Shown here: positions 13,107 through 25,015 of the stretch, in pieces
Position numbering within the stretch: position 1 is the stretch's first letter
How the letters are laid out: the number at the start of each line of letters is the position of its first letter
DNA from: Myrica gale
Taxonomy: Eukaryota; Streptophyta; Magnoliopsida; Fagales; Myricaceae
NCBI GenBank assembly: GCA_963930655.1
Contig: OZ005618.1
Location: 5,788,001 to 5,852,000, forward strand
Length of the DNA stretch: 64,000 nt
Reading direction: 5' to 3'
Notes under the pieces: generated by a model
Database searches by the model: none
What the model saw: the letters and a program-made list of their open reading frames with translations, nothing else
What the model was told of the DNA's origin: nothing
Position numbers and translations under genes: made by a program

Positions 13107-13738
13107 TAACTTATTTCATGTGTAATTTAATTAATAGTGAAAATTAAAAGACTCTGTCAAGATTGATAATTTAAATCTTTATTTAAAATTATATTAATAG
13201 TTAGATGCTCGGAGTAATTTTTTTCTAAAATAAAATAGCTCACAACTGGAAAAGGGTTTTGGTTTAATTTGCTACTTAAAATAACATCTCCAATTCCTCC
13301 TGGGTTCATGGGCTTAAAAGGAGAAAGAATTAGTAAAATATTGGTACGCAGAAAAAAAGTACAATATTGGTACTGTATTTATTTTAAAATTAAATAATTC
13401 CTTAAATTGTAAAATAATAAACTAATATTATATTTATCTATTTAAAAAATACCCGAGAATGACCTGGGACTAAAACAGAACCGCAATGGAATCCGACCCG
13501 ACCCAAGTGACATGCCTAGCCGGCTCGGGTTCAGAGGCCGTCGGGGGTGGCAAACTCATTGCCCCGACTGCTTCAGATTTGGGGCGGTGGTAACCCGACC
13601 CTAGCCTGGCTTGACCTGCCCTGTCACCGACTCGCATCTCTCCCTTATAGTTGCTTTAAAAAATAAACGCTCCCTTCATTACAGTTCTCACGGTCGGTGA
13701 GCACAAATACAGGGGGAGAGAGACGGAGAGCGCTGTGG

Positions 13739-15948
13739 ATGGCTCTAAGAAGCGTGAGCAGAAAAGCCCTGGGACTAGGGCTTGGGCATAGGCATTGCCT
13801 TGTTCGCGGTTTGAAGACGTTCTCGCTGCCGGACCTACCCTACGACTACTCGGCTTTGGAGCCGGTGATCATGACGGAGATCATGAAGCTCCACCACGAG
13901 CACCACCATCAGTCCTACGTCACCAACTACAACAAGCACCTCGAGAAGCTCGATGAGCCCATTAACGTTGGCGACTCCGCCACCACCGTCCGTTTGGAGA
14001 GCGCCATCAGATTCAACGGCGGAGGTTTCATCTCTCTCTCTCTCTGCGCATGCATGGTGTGGAATTCGCTTCACTTTCATGATTTCATCAATGAATGATC
14101 CAACCGGAGATATCTGATTCTTCATTTCGGTTCTTGTTGAGATTGTAGTGAATCCAAGTGCAATTTTATAGCTTCTATACAAGAAAACGGTGCAATTCTT
14201 TAACAATAACAAGTCTTTGCTTCTGGACTGAGAGACCTGCCGTCGTAGTCGTTAAAACAAACAGGTCCTCTGCTTGTTGGAGTAAGCAACCTGTTCGTAG
14301 CGTCACTTTGTACTCCCTGCCAGGATTTTCTGATCCCAGTCATGACCGAAAATGTGAACAATTCTATAATCGGATAAAATAAGCCATAAAAGCAATCATT
14401 GTTCTTGATAAATTTTTGCAGTCATTAAATGCTTCGTCTAGCCATTAAATGCTCCTTTCCTGTGCAAAAGGTCATATAAACCACTCGATTTTCTGGAAGA
14501 ATCTATCACCCATTAAAGTAAGTCCACTTTCTTTTATGTTGTGTTTGTGTAGTTTCTTGTGCAAGCTCTCGTATTCAGTTTCATTTGATGTCCTTTTGTG
14601 AGTTTTGATCACATTCTGAAAATGCTGCGGCAGGAACTTGGTGGTGAGCCTCCAAAGGAGTCCATAGGCTCGGCCATCGAAGCCCAGTTTGGTTCCCTTG
14701 AATCACTAATTCTGAAAGTGACTGAGAAAGGTTCTGCTTTACAAGGCTCCGGATGGGTCATAAGTGTTGGAAAGCTTCTTTGAGCTACTTTGACAGGTGT
14801 ATTGGATTCTGTTTTATATTGGCCGGACGTAGAACTGAATAATATTTGCTACATTCTTCTTCGTATTCTGTATAGTGGCTTGCTCTGGATAAAGGCAGAA
14901 CATGCTTTCGATTGAAACCACTGCAAACCAGGTATGGACACCAGAGCTTTGCCGTTTGAGTGACTACCATTCAGCCTTCTGTTTCTGTTAAACTGCAATG
15001 ATCTTTGTAATTCAATCTTCAAGACTATTTTTACCTGTGATATAATTGTCACTGTGCAATCAATCAAGTTGATTGTCTAGTGCAAAACGGTGTTTGCTTT
15101 TGTTTTAAAGTTGATAATGTTCTGTGCTTTAGTGTCTGATGCTGCTAGCAGTGGAAATTTTTATGCCCATTTTCACTAGTGTGAGTACGTAGTTCATTGG
15201 TTTAACATTAATTTTCTGTTTTAGGATTTGCAAAGTTTTTTGAGGTGGTAGGCCATCTCTGGGATAAAGGATGAAAAATGTAAAAAATATTGATTTGTTC
15301 TACTGATGCCTTTTCAATTCCTCACCCCTGAAGCTATATGTCCTTTGAAGCAAATTGCATCTCCTTCTCCCATAAGCAAAGGGTCTAGGGTGAGGTCGCA
15401 GCTTTGATGCTGTGTGGGTGCATGATTTATTTACCTTAAACACCCCAAAGTTGCGATGAAAGCTGATTGGTTGTATTAGCTATATAGAACTCTGGCAAAA
15501 CCTTGTCTGTTCCTTATCTTTTTAGCCGTTTATTTGGTAGGGACATTGTTATTTATCTTGTTAGTTACCGTGAGAACAGTCTCTACTATGTGATTTACTG
15601 CTGTTTGTTGAGCCGTTTATTTGGTAGGGACATTGTTATTTATCTTGTTAGTTACCGTGATAACAGTCTCTACTATGTGATTTACTGCTGTTTGTTGAGT
15701 CCTTTCTTGATTGTAGTCCCTACTTTTATTCAGTTTAAGATGCTGTAGACTCTTCTCTTTTCTTGTGTACATAAGAGATTAGACACCTTTTTCTTCCGCT
15801 GTTTTTTTTTTGTTGGGGGGATTCATGAAGTGGCATCTGAAATTATATTTGACAACATAAAAATTTACAGGACCCACTCGTAACCAAAGGATCAGCTTTG
15901 GTTCCGTTGTTTGGCATAGATGTTTGGGAGCATGCATACTACCTCCAA
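13739..15948 (+). pseudogene. MSD1: Mn-superoxide dismutase pseudogene, copy 1 (3'-truncated)
   Basis: Mitochondrial MnSOD converts superoxide to O2 and H2O2. Recognisable exons: 13739-14024 (MALRSVSRKALGL transit peptide, then KTFSLPDLPYDYSALEPV and LHHEHHHQSYVTNYN with the first metal His), 14471-14517 (GHINHSIFWKNLSPIK, second His), 14634-14759 ([10 protein letters not shown]...LQGSGWV), 14876-14931 and 15871-15948 ([16 protein letters not shown] with the Asp and His ligands). Lesions: the exon-3 donor is ataagt instead of gt (14760); exon 4 is 56 nt instead of 57, a one-base loss in the aaaagg run, which shifts the frame so that translation stops at the start of exon 5; and the last exon (NVKAKYLKYIWN... 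in copy 2) is absent, with homology to copy 2 ending near 16190 at a SINE-like insertion. Active protein is not expected. Confidence 0.82.
15524..15697. repeat. 87-bp tandem duplication in SOD copy 1 intron 4
   Basis: Two head-to-tail copies (15524-15610 and 15611-15697) beginning agccgtttatttggtaggg and differing at essentially one base (gtgagaac versus gtgataac). The near identity indicates a recent local duplication. Confidence 0.9.
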
Positions 15949-16196
15949 GTGAATTTTTTTTTTTCGTGTTATTTCTAAGCTACTGATAGTTTGATTTTAG
16001 CTGTCATATTACATGATAATTCCCAAGCATTCACTTCGATAGAATCTAGGGAAAACTTTTAGATGGTCTCAAATTTTACCCATTAGAAGTCCCGACAATG
16101 AATTGAGGCAGAAGTGATATATCCGAAATATGTAAAAGGTACTGTATTTGGATTTTTGAAACTCATTTCAGGGTAGGTAGCTGCTGTTGACGATTA

Positions 16197-16493
16197 TTTT
16201 TTTTCTAAGCAAAAAGGGAGGGAGCGATTAGCGTAGCAACCCTTTCTGGGCGTGACCACAGGAGTACTCCTCGTTGTAGAATGTTCGGTTTGAGCCATAG
16301 CTACTGTCCAATAGGCGAGCTTGTCACCATAGCACTAGCAAGACCACCATAAAGTCTCAGGCCCGTCCACTAGGTCCAAGGTCCGGTTTTACATTCGCAA
16401 GTGATTTTAACTTATGTCCGCACTCGAACTCTGAACCTTGAGACTGGTGAACAATGAGTAGTATCAACTGGGTTACAGCCTTGCTAGCCGCGG
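16197..16493 (-). mobile_element. SINE-like element
   Basis: Read on the minus strand, the element starts near gctagcaaggctgtaaccc, with an A-box-like gtaacccagttgatac, and then a B-box-like agttcgagtgc about 45 bases on. It ends ttgcttag followed by eight A (16197-16204 on the plus strand). Total length is near 300 bp, usual for plant SINEs. It sits at the point where homology between the two SOD copies ends. The 3' tail ttgcttag-A(n) is shared with the 1-kb retroelement at 33811-34857. A target duplication is not clear. Confidence 0.5.
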
Positions 16494-18696
16494 TTGATTG
16501 AAATGAAATATTTTCTGAGAGAAATACGATCCCTGCTGAAATTTAATATTCCAAAGGAATAATATGGAGTGAAAAATACTGAAAAGATTGATACTTGTTT
16601 CAAGCAAGTTTTTAGTCTAACAATTTGGTAAAAATTGCAAGATAACAAAGATTTGGATGCATCAATCAATCAAATGTGAGTCGTTGGGTTAAATGATGTC
16701 CACAACCTTTTCTTATTGATTTTCTCGTCCATCGTGAAACACTTGAAGATAAAAATAAAACGAAAATCTTCTCAATTTTTTTTGGAAGTTCATTAATTGC
16801 ACTCTTTTTTTTTTGCTTGAGCATATAATAACTGAGAACCTTTATTGTTCTTTTCTAAATCTAAGCTCATAATTTGAAGTTGGAGTACAAGTGTTGACTA
16901 TTGCGGTGGGTAACTTGGACTCCTAGCTTGGATTGTTGCCACGTCCCACTTGTGACACTGTGACTTACACTCGCTCGACGTGCTCGTTACAGACGGTGAG
17001 CGGGGGGAGAGAGAGAGAGTGGATGGCTCTACGAACTGTGAGGAGAACAGCCCAGGGCATATGGGTTGGGAGGCATGGCCTTGTTCGTGGGTTGGAGACG
17101 TTCTCGCTCCCGGAATTGCCTTACGATCAGTCGGCTTTGGAGCTGGTAATCACAACGGAGGTGATGGAGCTCCACCACCTGCAGCACCATCAGTCCTACG
17201 TCAACAACTACAACAAAGCCCTCGAGACTCTAAATCATGCCCTCACCGTGGGTGATTCCCCCACCATTATCTGGTTGCACAAGGATATCGAATTCAACGG
17301 CGAAGGTCTCGTCTCTCTCTCTCTTGAGGCTTTCAATTCGATCTCTGATTTTGCTTTACATTTATTGTTCTCGTGAGTTATAAGTGCAATTTTTATATCT
17401 GCTAGTTGTTTGCTTATTGACTAAGCGACCTGTCGTTGTGTAAACGAACTGCTTGTGGCGCCAGTTCGTGCTTTCTGCTACGATATTCTGGTCCCTGTCG
17501 CAATCAGAAGTCTGAAAATTTCTTAGCGAGATTAAAATAAATCCTAAAACTTGACGTTATTACGCTTCATTGGTAATCCTTAGTCTTGATTTTTTGGTCG
17601 TTACATGCTTTGTTTGGCCATTGACTACTCCTTCCCTTTGCAAAGGTCATATAAACCACTCGATTTTCTGGAAGAATGTCTCACCTATTAAAGTAAGTCT
17701 ACTTTTTTGTTTGGTTGTGCGTGTGTTTTGTTTCTTGCGCAAGGCTTGATTATTCGGTTTCATTCGATGCCCTTTCGTGGGTCTTCCATCACATTTTGAA
17801 AATTTTATTTCAGGACTTTGGTGGTGTGCCTCCGAAGGATTCCCTAGCCTCGGCCATTAATACCCAGTTTCGTTCTCTTGAAGGATTAACTCAGAAAGTC
17901 AATGCAGAAGCTTCCGATTTGTTAGGCTCCGGATGGGTCGTTAGTTTTAAAAACGCCTTTGAGCTATTTTGTGAGTTCCTTGAGGTTCTGTATGTACGGC
18001 ATGGATATCAGAACTTAATAATAGGAGCTATACTTTCATTTCAATTCTGGACAGTGGCTTGCTCTGGATAAAAGGCAGAAGAAGCTTTCGATTGAAACCA
18101 CTGAAAACGAGGTACGGTTACAACACTAATCAGCCTTCTGATTTTGTTAACGTGCAATGAACTTCGTATTCGGTCTATAGATTAGCTTTAACTGTGTTAA
18201 GAATCAGTGTTGTCATGAAAATTGAATCTCTCCCTCAGAAGGGCATAAGAGCATTTGCTTCTGTTTTGAAGTCAAATTGTGACTGTGCATGGGTGGTTGA
18301 TGTTGCTTGCAGTTGGATTTTTATCGACATTCTTGTTAGTTTTAGTTACAGCATAATTATAGTTCATGCACAATAATCTTTGTTTTAGGAGTTGCAAAGA
18401 CAATAGTACTGAATTTTTTTAGGTGGTAGGCAATCTACTGGATGAAGGATGAATATATAAAAAAAGATATTTGCACTCCTTCAATACCAAAATAATAAAG
18501 GCATGGCCTTTGGAGCCAATTGCATCTCCTTCTCCCATAAACAGCGGGTGGAGGGTGAGGTCAAAAGTTTGATGCGTCGTGGATGTCATTGTATTTATCT
18601 TACAGAACCTATGGTTGCCATCAAAGTTGGATTGGTTAGAGTGGCTAATTTAGGACTGTCTTCTACGGCAACATCTATATTTGATACGGACATGAT

Positions 18697-20183
18697 CAAT
18701 GACGTATCTAGGAAATAAAATGAGTGGGGTCGAATTTTTAAGGGAAAATGACCAAAAAAAAAATTTCTACATAATGTAAAAAGTGTCTTAAAATTACAAT
18801 ATCGCAAATTAAGAACTAAAAACATTAAAAATAATGAAATACACTTACTGTATTATTTGCTAATACTGAGATATGGTAATTGGATCCTATGGAAATTCGA
18901 CCTTTGAGGCCCCATCATACCCTTGACCTCTCAATCTGGATATTGATAACTCGTGTCTTGCAAACAATTTATCCATAGCAGTTTTTAAAGATTAGTAGCA
19001 TGTGTCAGTAACATGTTCCACACCAAGAAATCGTTTAATTACCTATCCACTTTTGTCCACATATCTCAAAACCACTGTCATGTTCTCCTTCACTAAACTA
19101 TCTCGAGACTCATCAACCATAAGACAAAAAAATTTATCCCCAATGTCTTTAATGATAGCAAGTGTGGTCTGTGCAGCACAAGCACTCACCACAAACACAT
19201 CTCCCCCGGATTGTGTTCCTTTAGGTTGCTTAAATAGATAACACCAAAAACAATAAACTGCATTCTCTGATACACTATTCAAATTCTCCCCACATTTCTT
19301 CTTGGGAAAAACATAGCCACGAGGTTGAAAAACACGTTTGATCAAGTACTCCCTACGGACTTGATCCTGAATCCTAATATTATACGAGTCAATAGATTTA
19401 CGCAACCCTAGGTCAGAAATAATATCATCCGAACTCAGGCGAGGTCTTTTCGAACTAGAATCTTCATTAGAAGTAGTAGCCACATTATGAGTATTAGACG
19501 ACTCCATGCTTCGTGGCTTTTTTTTATATAAAAAATCTATCCATTATCTAAAAAGAACAAAACAAAACACTTTAAAATGTCCATCAGCATATGAGGAAGA
19601 CAATTCTTAACACCCATCAATAATTATGGAGTTTGATGCCTATATGAAAATAAATAATCTTCTTCTGTCAAAAAGTATTGGCGCACTCAGCTATTTCTCG
19701 TTAAAAAATAACCTCATCAATAAATTATATGAATCAAAAACAATATTTCTATGCTTTCCTTTCTAATTGGCAAATGATAAATTAGTGAGGACCTGCATAA
19801 TTTATGTATTAGTGCAGTTAAAGTGATAATGGACCAGTGAGAGGGACTGCTGAGGCGTGAGGGCTGAGGGAGACACGGAGAGATCGCAGAGTGAGAGAAA
19901 TGCGTGAGTAATTTTTTTTCTAAAAAATCAGAGGGTAAAACGACGTCATTTCTCCCTCTGATTTAAAAAAAATTAAGCAAGTAGGCCACACGGACTAGGC
20001 CAGTGGGTTCGCCCCCGCTGGCCCAGTCCTGCCCCCACTGGCCCTAGAAGCAGGCCTGGGCGGCTGGGCCAGTGGGTGCGGGTCTGCTTCTTAATAACCA
20101 AAATTTTTTTTTGAAAAGGATTTTTGTAGCCAGTGGGGGCGGCCGCCCCCGCCCCCACCCGCACCCCCTTGGATCCGCCCATG
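18697..20183 (-). mobile_element. internally deleted hAT element in SOD intron 4
   Basis: Exact 8-bp target duplications gacatgat lie at 18689-18696 and 20184-20191. The degenerate inverted ends are caatgacgtatctagg on the left and the reverse complement of catgggcggatccaagg on the right. On the minus strand, a 154-codon frame at 19507-19043 starts MESSNTHNVATT and carries a TTF-type zinc-finger N-terminus (YVFPKKKCGENL, YCFWCYLFKQPKG). It then jumps directly into a DUF4371-type segment (GDKFFCLMVDESRD, MTVVLRYVDKSG). The rest of the transposase, including the dimerisation end, is missing, so the copy is non-autonomous. A GC-rich stretch (19970-20170) adjoins the 5' end. Confidence 0.85.
19043..19507 (-). 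pseudogene. hAT transposase remnant (TTF zinc finger fused to DUF4371)
   Basis: 154 codons inside the hAT element, from MESSNTHN to RYVDKSG. The N-terminal third is low-complexity and basic (SSSKRPRLSS), followed by the TTF-type zinc-finger region with Cys residues in KKCGENL and YCFWCYL. The join GGDVFV/VSACAAQ appears to be the in-frame scar of a large internal deletion, after which the DUF4371 text TLAIIKDIGDKFFCLMVDES follows. The family is the plant zinc-finger-MYM-like hAT transposases. Much of the catalytic core is lost. Confidence 0.75.
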
Positions 20184-21238
20184 GACATGATTATATATCT
20201 TTTTGCTAACCGGTGGAATGCTTTCAACTATGTGGTAAACAAAATATTCCTGATTCTTGAAAGTACTTTCTTCGTAGAAGGCCCATTTTTCTATGACTTT
20301 TAAGGTGGTCTAGCTAACTCTTCTTTCCTTGTTTGTATGATGTATCAGATATTAGATATCTTTTATTATTATTATTACTATTTTTGAGGTTTCATAAAGT
20401 TGCATCTGAAAGTGTGTTTGACGACAAAATTTTGGAGGACCCACTAAAGGGTCAGCTTTGGTTCCGTTGTTGGGCATAGATGTTTGGGAGCACGCATACT
20501 ACCTACAGGTGAATTTACTGGTTTGATGTTATTTCTAAGCTACTGGTAGTTTTGGATTTGGCTGTTTCATATTAGCATCCAATTGGAGAGTTATCGATTG
20601 TTTCAAACTTTACCCATTGGAAGTGCGGTAATAAACTTGGGCAGAAGTGAAATCTCAAAAGAACATAAAAGCTGTTTGCCTTTGTATATATGAAGCTGAT
20701 TTTTTGAGATGCCTGTATGAAGTTTCATTATAGTGTTCATACTCTCAAACCTAACTTGATCTACACCATACTGTCGGCACACATTCTGCATGTGGCTTGG
20801 GTCTGGGATTTTGAACTCATGGGTGTCTGACAGGGCCCTACCATATTTAGATTTATCAGAGACCTGCCCTGCCTTAAATACATTTTCAGTTGGGGGAGGC
20901 TTTGGGGAGAATCCAGGCCCTGATCACCACATTTTCTCAACCCCTGGCTGCCTTTTCTTATCGTTTATGTTTCCAATCGTAGCTTTCTTTCTCCTCATGA
21001 TGTGGCAATGGATGAGGAATCTGAGCCTATTTTTGGGGGTAGGATTGAAAATGATATGCAGCTCTCCTGCATGGTTTTGTTTATCTTAAAGTGAGGGCTT
21101 TTGTTCTTGTTGTAACGTACAGCTGAAATTATTATCTTTATGCAGCACCATAATGTGAAAGCCAAGTATCTGAAGTACATATGGAATATTATGAACTGGA
21201 AGTATGTGAGTGAGGTTTACGAGAAAGTGTGTCCTTGA

Positions 21239-22715
21239 GACAATAAGCTTATAGTCCTGCGGACAGGCCTTTACTGAATGCAGGGGTCTGGACAGGGTTG
21301 TTCAGATAAAATAAGCGCATCAGTGTAAATCTATTTTTATTAGTTTTCTTTAAAAACAGTTTACTAATGTGGAGTAACATCAGACAAAGTTTTAGGAAGT
21401 AATTCTCATTCTCATTCTCTTCATTTCTAATGAAATAAGAAAATTTCGCCCTACTATTTTATATATTCTTATCCTAATTCAATTTACTATATCTGATTAA
21501 TTGTATTTGTTAAGCCTTTTAAAGTCTTTTATATCAATAATAAAGAGTTAAAAAAACAAGTTTGCCTTGATGATCAAATTGAAATGGCAAAAGTTTTCGA
21601 GGTAGTAGTAGTGAGATGAAGCTGATTAGAAACATCACCTCATGAGTTTGACGATACGTATGAAAATTTTGGCAAGTCTTACCATCTTTTGGGAGGCCTC
21701 ACATTGGGTATATATTCAAGTTTTAATGGGTCACTATAGGGTCAGCGTCACTTTGAGGAGAACTTATTGAGCCTTAAAATTACTAAAATTCATTAATGTG
21801 TAGCTGTAAATAAAACTCGACAGTCAAAATCTTGTCACCTGTTATAATTTGAGGATCAGAATTAGAAGTTCATCATATTGAGCCTTAAAATTACTAAAAT
21901 TCATTAATGTATGGCTGCAAATAAGACACGATCGTGTTATAAAATGAATCTTATTTAAGACACCCACTGATGAATTTTAATAATTAAAGAGTTTACTATG
22001 TCGAATTTGATAGTTTAAAAACTCTCGTGGTAACATTAACCTCGTAGTCGAAGACTACAAAATAAAGTTTTCTTGTTTTTAACTCTCTGTTTGGATGAGG
22101 TGGAAAATTTTCCATAACTTTTTTACGAACTTAAAGTCTCTTTACAAAATTCAACACACCTTGTGCAGACCCTTATAAAATTTAGAGAATTTGACATTTC
22201 AGTCCTTGGGTTTATACCCCTTTGGCAAATGAGTCATTGGATTTCAAATTTTAAAATTTTAGTCCTTGGATTTTCGTTGTTTGACAAAATGGTCATTCCG
22301 TTAATCTGCCGTTCATATACTTGATAGATTTGAAGCGGTCGACCGGATATATGTGTAAAAAGTGAGTACAAATTTGCTGACGTGTAGCGGTCAACCGCTT
22401 CAAATCCGTTAAGTATATGGACGGCAAACTAACGGAAGGACCATTTTGTCAAACAACGAAAATTCAAGGACTAAAATTTTGAAACTTGAAACTCAAGGAC
22501 GAATTTGCCAAAGGGGTATAAACCCAAGGACCAAGTTGTTAAATTCCCTAAAATCTATGCTGCTTCTAATTAAAAATAAAATCGCATAAATTGTTTTTGA
22601 CCATCCGAACAACCCAGTTGGAAAAATGAAACGAGTCTCAAGGATCGTCACGTACCCGATTTGACCCAGTGGAATCGTAATCAATATCTACTGGCTATCG
22701 TAACCCTAATCAAAC
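21239..22715. other. intergenic region, SOD copy 2 to eS26
   Basis: No gene. It contains the SOD 3' UTR, a pair of direct repeats of about 48 bp beginning attgagccttaaaattac (21766 and 21877, 111 bases apart) and a foldback element at 22181-22552. Confidence 0.6.
22181..22552. mobile_element. foldback MITE with long inverted arms
   Basis: About 370 bp that is almost entirely palindromic. The left arm begins tttagagaatttgac and includes gtccttgggtttataccccttt; the right arm returns it as aaaggggtataaacccaagg and ends gttaaattccctaaa. Further paired blocks are gacaaaatggtcattccgttaa with its partner and ttgaagcggtcgacc with ggtcaaccgcttcaa, leaving a loop of about 45 bases near 22340-22385. 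No coding capacity. The type resembles MULE-derived MITEs; no clear 9-bp duplication was identified. Confidence 0.7.
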
Positions 22716-22821
22716 GGTATATATACTCTCCGTTATCTTCTTGCGCCAAGTATCCCATCCCTGGTCACAAAAGCCCTTGCTCAGCCTAACCCAGGGGGCG
22801 CACTGATCTAAGGGTTTAGGG
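22702..22821 (+). promoter_or_regulatory. eS26 core promoter: TATA box and telo-box motifs
   Basis: A TATA-like tatatata lies at about 22718-22725, roughly 115 bases before the ATG. Telo-box-like motifs aaccctaa (22702-22709) and agggtttaggg (22811-22821) flank it. AAACCCTAA-type telo boxes are a known hallmark of plant ribosomal-protein gene promoters and leaders. Motif spotting only. Confidence 0.55.
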
Positions 22822-22835
22822 ATCACCGAATCACC

Positions 22836-25015
22836 ATGGTAAGATATCTAATGCTTCATGCTTTAAGCTTCGCCACTGGATTCATATCTTCGCGTCATTG
22901 TTTAATTTCGGGCGTAATGCGTATGTTTGTGTATGCCTGTCTCTGCAGACTTTCAAGCGCCGGAATGGCGGACGCAACAAGCACGGCCGTGGACATGTCA
23001 AGTTCATCCGCTGCTCCAACTGCGGCAAATGCTGCCCTAAGGTAGGCCCTTGCTTTGCGTTTGTTTGGCTACCAAAAAAATTTAGACGTTCCGAAATAGT
23101 GGAATTCCTTTTATGTGGGGTTGCGTTTTCCTGTCTAGTGATGTTATTTTTGGATGTGGGTATTATGTGAACAGGACAAATCCATTAAGAGGTTTCTGGT
23201 GAGGAACATCGTTGAGCAGGCTGCTGTAAGAGATGTCCAAGAAGCTTGTGTTTTCGATGGTACAAGAACGTTTGTCATTGTCGTAGGTTACTTTTGTTTC
23301 ATGTTTATTCTTTGTTGTTAGTGGTTCAATGATGATGTTTTGGTGGGTGCATTGTGATTTTAAGGTTACACACTCCCAAAGCTGTACGTAAAGATGCAGT
23401 ACTGTGTTTCATGCGCAATCCATTCTCATGTTGTGAGGGTCCGATCTCGTACCAACAGGAGGAGCCGTGAACCCCCACAGCGCTATAGACGCCGGGTATG
23501 CCTGCCTTGTCTTGTAATTGATGGTTTAATTGTGTTAAGGGGAGATATAATTTTCTTCTATTTGGTTTTAACTTGTGTTGTCTGTAAAATTCCTAGATTG
23601 TTCTCTTGGTTTGGTGGTTTTAGAGGAAAACTAGGTTGTATTGTTCTTCATGAGACTAGATTTAGTCCAGCCAACTAATTTTGGGTTATAGGTTTGACAT
23701 TAAACCTCTAGTGGATAAATTTTCTCGAGCCCAGTGTCAGAGTCGATGCTTTGTAGTTTCTGACAAACCCAAGATTAGAGGTTGGTTTGATCTAGACTTT
23801 AGTATGTAATTGTCAGTATACTGGATTGCTGTATTTCACCTAGGCCTTGCATGATAGTTGGCTGTATTGCGTGTTTTGGGGGTTGGCTATATTGTAACAT
23901 CTTATTCTGCTTTTATAGGAAAATTGCTCTGTTGGACTTCTAAGGTTAAAAGTTTTTTTTTTATAAGTGACTTCTGAGGTTAAAAGTGCTCAGCTTTTAT
24001 TCTAATGATTGCCAATTTTGGTGTTTCTGGCGAACAGTATGGTACTTCATTTTGATATTCTAGGAGATGCAGATTGAATAACTTTGAGAAACACACTTGT
24101 ACTTGTTGCACAGTGTTGTGCAGTAGTTGATTATTAGTTGGTGTGAGCAACAATTGGGAAAATGACGCTTTCCATCCAAACTTGTCCATGTATCTTGCGT
24201 AGAAGCATTTGGTGGAGGTGGTAACCGCTGCATCACTACATATCATAGGGGCATAGTCATGTGTTTTGCATGCAGAGTACATATTGATGGTGGACACGAG
24301 CTTTTTCTCAAAACTTCTACTAATGGCATAGATTGACTTTGAACTTTTATGCGTTCCAATTTCAGCCATGCTTTTAATGGAAGCAGTATTCATGTTGTAT
24401 GTTTACTGCAGAGTCGTTGACTGACACTTTAGTGTAGAACTTCTAAAAGCACTTGTCCTATGTTTCTATACAAACTTGTTTTCAATTCTTGCCATGGTAT
24501 GTTGCATTTCCTGTAACTCCCAACAGTCAAACTTTTGGAAGTTGTAGTCTTGTAATATACATTCAGGTCTTTATACGACCAATGATGAGCTAAATCAGTA
24601 CCCTGAGTGATTGTGTTAACTATATTACCCATGAAGTTGGCTAATTTTAAAGGGAACAGATTGTCAGTCTCTAGGAGTGAACAGAGTGGGACATTTTTTT
24701 TTTATTATAGCCCTGTTAGGTGAACAGAGTATCTTTCTTCTCATGCTACTATTCTAATAGTTGTCTTTCTTCTTTTTTCCGCTTTCGTTGGACCCTTGTA
24801 TATCTTAGTGCTGTATTCCTGTGTTTTTTGTGAGCTTACTAAATAATGCTTTAGATGTGTTTTTGCTAGGGCTCGTTTGATCTAATTATGTGGACTCTGT
24901 CCTCCATTTTGGTGTCATATCTCTTTTGTTTTCGTTTCAGGACGATGCGCAAAGGCCCGGTGCACCTGTTCAAGGACCACGTCCTGCTGGAGCACCAGTT
25001 GCTGCTCGTACTTGA
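22836..25015 (+). CDS. RPS26: 40S ribosomal protein eS26
   Basis: Small-subunit protein near the mRNA exit site. Exons: 22836-22838 (only the ATG), 22949-23041, 23175-23259, 23365-23495, 24941-25015; total 387 nt, 128 residues. The one-codon first exon followed by an intron places the initiator Met apart from [17 protein letters not shown]. The zinc ribbon is visible as CSNCGKCC in exon 2 and YCVSCAIH in exon 4. The basic stretch [20 protein letters not shown] and the plant-type Pro/Gly/Ala-rich tail ([17 protein letters not shown]) follow. All splice phases agree. Intron 4 (23496-24940) is large and has no recognisable inserted gene. Pieces of this gene recur scrambled at 30141-30545 and 31570-31690. 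Appears functional. Confidence 0.95.

Larger units (their letters stand above)
9216..13738. other. intergenic region with LTR remnant and MULE
   Basis: No plausible gene. 9216-9500 is the probable 3' UTR of the transporter. About 10297-11112 looks like retrotransposon LTR sequence, 11740-13106 is a Mutator-like element, and 13450-13640 is a GC-rich stretch with cgacccgaccc-type motifs just upstream of the first SOD copy. The rest is unremarkable AT-rich DNA. Confidence 0.55.
17023..21238 (+). pseudogene. MSD1: Mn-superoxide dismutase, copy 2, frameshifted in exon 5
   Basis: Tandem paralogue of the copy at 13739. Exons: 17023-17305, 17646-17692, 17814-17939, 18055-18111, 20438-20508, 21146-21238. 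Exons 1-4 keep frame and good splice sites (MALRTVRRTAQ transit region, ETFSLPELPYDQSALELV, LHHLQHHQSYVNNYN, GHINHSIFWKN, FGGVPPKDS, WLALDKRQKKLSIETTENE). Exon 6 ends NWKYVSEVYEKVCP and stop. Exon 5 is 71 nt against 78 in copy 1: seven bases are missing after gacccact, so the [12 protein letters not shown] segment with the Asp and His metal ligands is out of frame and a stop follows quickly. I tested nearby AG acceptors; none restores the frame without a stop. Intron 4 carries a 1.49-kb hAT element. An assembly error is the alternative explanation. Confidence 0.72.

Noticed and set aside
13835..14212. 125-codon frame antisense to MnSOD exon 1
   Set aside because: Val/Glu/Leu-rich shadow of the coding strand; no homology recognised.
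23980..24393. 137-codon minus-strand frame in eS26 intron 4
   Set aside because: No recognisable domain and no splice or regulatory context; composition is compatible with chance.
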